Source: Oasisia sp. SBJ-2009
Lineage: Eukaryota > Annelida > Polychaeta > Sabellida > Siboglinidae
DNA length: 64,000 nucleotides
Direction of reading: 5' to 3'
NCBI GenBank assembly: GCA_964017155.1
Contig: OZ024862.1
Span: forward strand, 35,234,690 to 35,298,689
The stretch's first letter is position 1. Each line of letters opens with the position of its first letter. Position numbers and translations under genes: made by a program. Positions 59,140 through 64,000 of this stretch are shown here, in pieces. Under the pieces are notes generated by a model. It was not told the DNA's origin. It did no database searches and worked only from the letters and a program-made list of their open reading frames with translations.

Positions 59140-60050
59140 CCTTCGCTTTTGAATATTGTAAACCAATCTTCGATAGCTATTTTTGTAGAGGTCCACTATA
59201 GAAAGAAGACGATTGTACGTGTGGAATTTCTTTCTTGTGCTCGTATTTTATTGCTTATGGTTGTCAATAAAATATCACTACTATTACTTTCTGCATCAAA
59301 TTTAGCCACGTAACTTGTCTTCGTCCTGATATGCAAGCGTCACGGTAGGCCTCAAGTATTAAGTAGCAAAATATTAAATACGACTACATTGACACTTCTA
59401 TGGTAATACGTACACACTCGTGTTATCAGCAAACCTTGACATGTGCAATTTCATGTTATCCACAAATATTAAACGTACACGTTTTTGCAATCCACAATCC
59501 TTGACGTCCACGTACACTCGTGTCGTTTAGCCTCGGACCCGTTTTGATGAAAACGGTCATTACAAACGTAATCAATTTCATTATTTACTGGAACGTTTGG
59601 ACACTGGACAGGCGAGGTATTTGATGTTTCATTTTAACAACTCTATGCACACTGCTTTTATTTAAATTATTTTTTTCCGTTTAAATAAGAATTTCCATAA
59701 CAAATGGACAGGAATTTGTAAAGTTTGGATATGTCAACTTACAGGCGTATGCATATGTATTACGGTACATTGGCTTAGCCTCAAGGCACCTGGCTGTGCA
59801 TGACTTTGTTGAAAAATAATTAGAATCTATCCATACCTAATAGTTTTCCCTATTTTTCCTATTATTTCCTGAACAAGCGTTATTACCAGTATTCGTTTGC
59901 CCTACACGAAGACGAAACGGGAGTGGAATTGTATGATACATTTTGTAACAGGTCGGACCGAAATGAAGAATGCTTGTTTGAACAATTAACGTGTCTGTTC
60001 AGTAGTTTATAATAGTCCGCATAGTGGCAGCACTAAAACTGAGATTCCGT
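59140..60050. other. No gene seen
   Basis: Unique-looking AT-rich DNA. One further degenerate GTGGCAGCACT motif at about 60,022 suggests old members of the CCGTGAGG family extend here. Confidence 0.5.
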
Positions 60051-60494
60051 CTGTTCGGTGTATAAGAGAATGGCTGTCGACGTCTTCTTGCGTGTGCGTG
60101 TCCGTGTCCGTGTTCGGCTTGTGCATGTGCGCCTCGCCTTGTGCATGTGCGGCATTGCATGTACGTGTGCATGTGTCCAACTATTGCAGGCGTTGAGTAC
60201 CGCATGCAGCACAGTAGCGAAGTTCCTCTTTAAATTGGTTATCAGGCTGAGTTTTATTCGTTCCCGCACAGTTCTGTTTAGTTTTTAGTTAGTTTTTTAA
60301 ATACTGTCAGTGCGAAACTTATTTTTGAAATATGTTATTACGTGTGAGGGCTGAAGATACGATTTATCCCCGAATAATTGAAGCTTCACTGAGGAATTTT
60401 TGGGGCGGGCCGGGAGGGGAGGATACAGTTGTGTGTCCCATGATGTGGCGTATTTTGGTGAGTCTGAAAGGGGTACAATGAGCGCCATCATCTC

Positions 60495-60660
60495 AATACG
60501 AGCCCCGTGGTCTCGCTACAAGCCCGACGGTCTCCCACTGAGCCCCATAGTCTTCCAATGAGCCTGACGGTCTCCAATGAACCCCATGATCTCCCAATGA
60601 GCCCCATGATCTCTCAATGAGCCCCGTGTTTTCCCAAAGAGCCTCGTGGTCTCCCGAAAA
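60495..60660. repeat. Imperfect 22-bp minisatellite (GAGCCCCATGATCTCCCAAT type)
   Basis: About seven degenerate units of GAGCC(C/T)(C/G)(A/G)(T/C)GGTCTCCCAAT spacing. No coding meaning visible. Confidence 0.8.
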
Positions 60661-60926
60661 GCTCTTTTAGTTTTACTTGCCCCTCCGCCATCCGGCCGCG
60701 AGAGCAAAGACGGCGCATTCTTTGACCCAAGGTACACAGAGCACGAGGCCATTTCCTTCTCCCGCTTCGGCCGTCGTCCCCGGGTCACGCCGCCCGCCCG
60801 TGTCCGGTCGTGTCCTGGCGCGATAAACGGTCCCTAGTGTCACCCGACGTCAGTGACAGGCGACGGCCGACTGACGGACTCGTGGACTCTGGACGAGACC
60901 GGAAACGAGGCCTGTCAACCTAATAC

Positions 60927-60947
60927 GTGTGTGCGTGTGCGTGTGCG

Positions 60948-61018
<71 letters not shown>

Positions 61019-61043
61019 GTGTGCGTGTGCGTGTGCGTGTGCG

Positions 61044-61138
<95 letters not shown>

Positions 61139-61157
61139 GTGTGCCTGTGCCTGTGCG

Positions 61158-61240
<83 letters not shown>

Positions 61241-61241
61241 G

Positions 61242-61300
<59 letters not shown>

Positions 61301-61415
61301 GTGTGCGTGTGCGTGTGCGTGTGCGTGTGCGTGTGCCTGTGCCTGTGCCTGTGCCTGTGCGTGTGCGTGTGCCTGTGCCTGTGCCTGTGCGTGTGCCTGT
61401 GCCTGTGCCTGTGCG

Positions 61416-61474
<59 letters not shown>

Positions 61475-61513
61475 GTGTGCCTGTGCCTGTGCCTGTGCCT
61501 GTGCGTGTGCCTG

Positions 61514-61517
<4 letters not shown>
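60927..61517. repeat. (GTGCCT/GTGCGT)n hexanucleotide array
   Basis: About 98 hexamers in which GTGCCT and GTGCGT alternate in blocks (runs of 2-16). All frames are open, producing spurious Cys/Val/Pro- or Thr/Gly/His-rich ORFs. Confidence 0.97.
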
Positions 61518-61920
<403 letters not shown>

Positions 61921-62039
61921 GTGTACGTATGTGCGGTCAATGTGTCTGTTCTTCCATCCATTAATGAAGACAATAAGAACCCGGTCTCGCGGTAGTTGTA
62001 TGTTTCTACCGCCACGAGTTTTCATCTGAGACAATCAGC

Positions 62040-62515
62040 AGTGGTCAGTCGTGTTGTCTGATACGCAGGCACGACCCGTCAGTGTCGAGACGTGCCTGCG
62101 CCCGTTCACGACGGCACGCTGTCGGCGGATCCGGGGCGGCATCGAGGGCCACGCCGGTTATGTAAGGCGGCAGTTAGCGGGTGTCCAAGGAGCCACTTGA
62201 CAGCCGCCGCCTGCGCCATTCGTTCGCGTCGACGTGCCGTGCGTGCTCTGTCAACGTCGCCGAGCCAGCGGGCGGCTCTCTGCGGCCGCTGGTCGACGCT
62301 ACGTCGGCACGACATCTCCGCGGTGCTCTTTGTGCGCCGCGGCTTATCTGCCCTGTGCCGACCGACCCTAGGGGTAGCTTCATTAAAAAATATCAATTCA
62401 GCGACGTCGCTGGTGCGGCGGCCGCAGTGAGGCGCGGACTAATGTCGCGGGGGCCGTCTCATGCTGACGGTAGTAATCCGCTGTCGCGGTGTCGCGCTTA
62501 AATTTTCCCGGCGTT
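62040..62515. other. CpG-rich block
   Basis: GC- and CpG-rich DNA in an otherwise AT-rich window, with short Arg/Ala-rich open frames on both strands but no recognisable domain, splice pattern or Kozak-supported start. It could be a CpG-island-like promoter or part of a GC-rich repeat. Confidence 0.5.
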
Positions 62516-62520
62516 ATAAA

Positions 62521-62820
62521 CGTTCCGATTGACGTTTCTGCGCATGCGCGATAAATGTAAGATCATCAATGTCCAGCGAAACGACACAGGATTTTCGGTA
62601 TAAATGTCACGAGCTGTTCGTTAACTCTCCTGTGGTGATAACTGTGAAGAGTTTTTTTAAATGTCGTTCAATGCAATAAAATATTACGTTTTTTATAAAT
62701 CACTGTCACGGATTACGGCGCACTATAGTCACGTGATTTACGCTTGCTATCAAAATATGCCTCAAAACTTGTTTGCCTCGTGTTAATTTGCGACAAATAA
62801 CTTCGCTGAGAGGTTATATA
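62521..62820. repeat. Repeat homologous to 55,780-56,000
   Basis: Begins CGTTCCGATTGACG and GCGCATGCGCG, then shares blocks such as GTGGTGAT(A/T)A.TGTGAAGA, AATATTACGTTT, ATCAAAA(T/C)ATG.CTCAAAA and TTTG.CTCGTGTTA with the intron-7 element in the same order. Both are members of one dispersed family. Confidence 0.65.
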
Positions 62821-63184
62821 CATCCCCAGCGCGTTGGTTTCGTCAGTGCCCACTTCACGTGAATCGATTGACCATAGTGCGTTATCATACACAAAAAGTA
62901 CACACTTATTGTTTTGTTGACCGAGAGAATTTTTAGTTGACACCATAAATCATTCAATGTAAATTTGTTTTATAAATACGTAATTTCTATGGTGTTCGTG
63001 GAATGACCAAGATATGGATGGAAAGTTATCTATGTAATAGATAACAAGTTATTAAAATAAACTAATGGTCATTTTATTTTATAAATATTCCATGTGCAGT
63101 GTAGTGTCCCATAATCTCTGGATACTCAAACAAATGCGTTGTATTTGGTAATAGGGAGATTAATATTGACTTCGATAAAAAAAA

Positions 63185-63425
63185 TATATAATAACACTAT
63201 TATTAGAAACAACTTGACAAATTTCCTAGGAGTTTACCTTGATGAATAAGTTACTTGGAAATATCACATAAACTGTTAAACCCAGGCTGACAAGAATAAG
63301 GTAATATAAAAAGCAATTCGCGACCTAAGAACCAAACGCTTACTTACTTCATATTTTGCAGTCTTCTTACAAAACAAGTTACTGATATGAAGTTTAGTGA
63401 ATTACATGTGTCATGAATGTTCAAT
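63185..63425 (+). pseudogene. LINE reverse transcriptase remnant
   Basis: Reads NFLGVYLDE*VTWKYHI, the (K)xLGVxLDxxLTWxxHI segment near the end of the RT palm, followed by a poorly conserved helical region with stops. Short and decayed; clade not assigned. Confidence 0.5.
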
Positions 63426-63429
63426 GTTC

Positions 63430-64000
63430 TACTTAGTAATATCGATTGAAACTTGTTGGGCTACGTTCCAGTGTACTAAATCAACCAAAAACATCGCATT
63501 TTGGTCAAGTCTGTTTTAGGGTACTTTCGATGAAAAACATTTTTGTCAGTTTTAACAACTTTTTTAAAATATGCTTTTTGACAAAACCGAGTGAGTCATT
63601 CATTCAACGCATTTAGAAAGCATACTAATTTATACACCAGGCAGTTTTCATGTTGAATATGCCGAAAGAACACGACATAATTCAAGAGTCATGTGAGGAG
63701 TGTCCATTTGTGGTCATTATACTGTGCACAGTGCGCAGTGAACCGAGCGCCGTGCAACGTAAATATACACCGTGCACCGTGAGTGCACTATACAGCGTGC
63801 ACTGCACGACGTGTAGTGCACGCACTGATTCGTGCTACGTGCACTGGTGCCAACAAAACGTTGATATGACACTAATGGAACTAATCGTTCGTGCTAACAG
63901 AAATGTTTATGTCAGAACCAATCGAAATTATTGTTTGTCTCAGTAACGACTACGATATTATATGAACTCGTAAAACAATTTTCATTCAGATATATATCTT
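63430..64000. other. No gene recognised; GTGCAC-rich patch
   Basis: Between about 63,725 and 63,850 there are many GTGCAC/GTGCAGTG words in both senses (TGCACAGTGCGCAGTG, AGTGCACTATACAGCGTGCAC, GTAGTGCACGCACTG), a local inverted-repeat-rich patch. A 98-codon open frame covers it but has no recognisable motif. Confidence 0.4.

Overview
This window is animal nuclear DNA, most likely from a marine invertebrate. It has spliced GT-AG genes, a CARD-caspase split over eight exons, very dense transposable-element debris (several non-LTR retrotransposon clades, a Kolobok-like DNA transposon, MITEs, a tRNA-derived SINE), long microsatellites and TTAGGG-type telomere-like motifs. Nothing bacterial or viral was seen. 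Phylum cannot be fixed from sequence alone.

The first half (1 to about 30,550) is one giant imperfect palindrome. A left arm (1-14,717, cut by the window edge) is repeated in reverse complement as a right arm (15,872-30,550) around a 1,154-bp unmatched spacer. By eye the arms differ by only a few percent in substitutions, plus clear indels: a 268-bp stretch present only on the left, and a GC-rich minisatellite about 215 bp longer on the right. Both arms carry the same nested elements at mirrored positions: a hairpin MITE with telomere-like repeats, a 0.85/1.07-kb element with 6-bp target duplications, an element with a PHD-like exon, and a Kolobok-like TTAA element with a broken THAP domain. 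The spacer is the body of a decayed LINE reverse transcriptase whose 3' end lies in the right arm and, inverted, at the inner tip of the left arm. The palindrome is therefore either a fold-back inverted duplication with its breakpoint in a LINE, or an assembly joining two haplotypes head to head; the sequence does not decide between them.

From 30.5 to 33.9 kb lie a MITE, a tRNA-type SINE and AT-rich DNA. From 33,941 to 56,507 runs the one convincing host gene: a complete caspase-2-like initiator caspase on the + strand, with 8 exons, all junction phases matching and 388 residues (CARD, p20 with SHG and QACRG, p10). Its introns are packed with transposons. Intron 2 holds remnants of an uncharacterised multicopy protein family, CR1-like LINE fragments (ORF1 with PHD, SGNH esterase and zinc knuckles, then an endonuclease) and an L2-like LINE on the minus strand. 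Intron 3 holds a 1.95-kb element with about 115-bp inverted termini. Intron 5 holds a CR1-like 3' fragment, and intron 7 a 2.7-kb fold-back element carrying a broken gene. A 64-bp tandem array starts 47 bp after the caspase stop.

The last part (57-64 kb) has no recognisable host gene. It contains a tandemly organised repeat family, also present at the outer end of both palindrome arms and built around the motif CCGTGAGGTGGCAGCA. It also contains a 1-kb compound (GTGCCT/GTGCGT)n-(CCTG)n array, a CpG-rich block and a LINE remnant.
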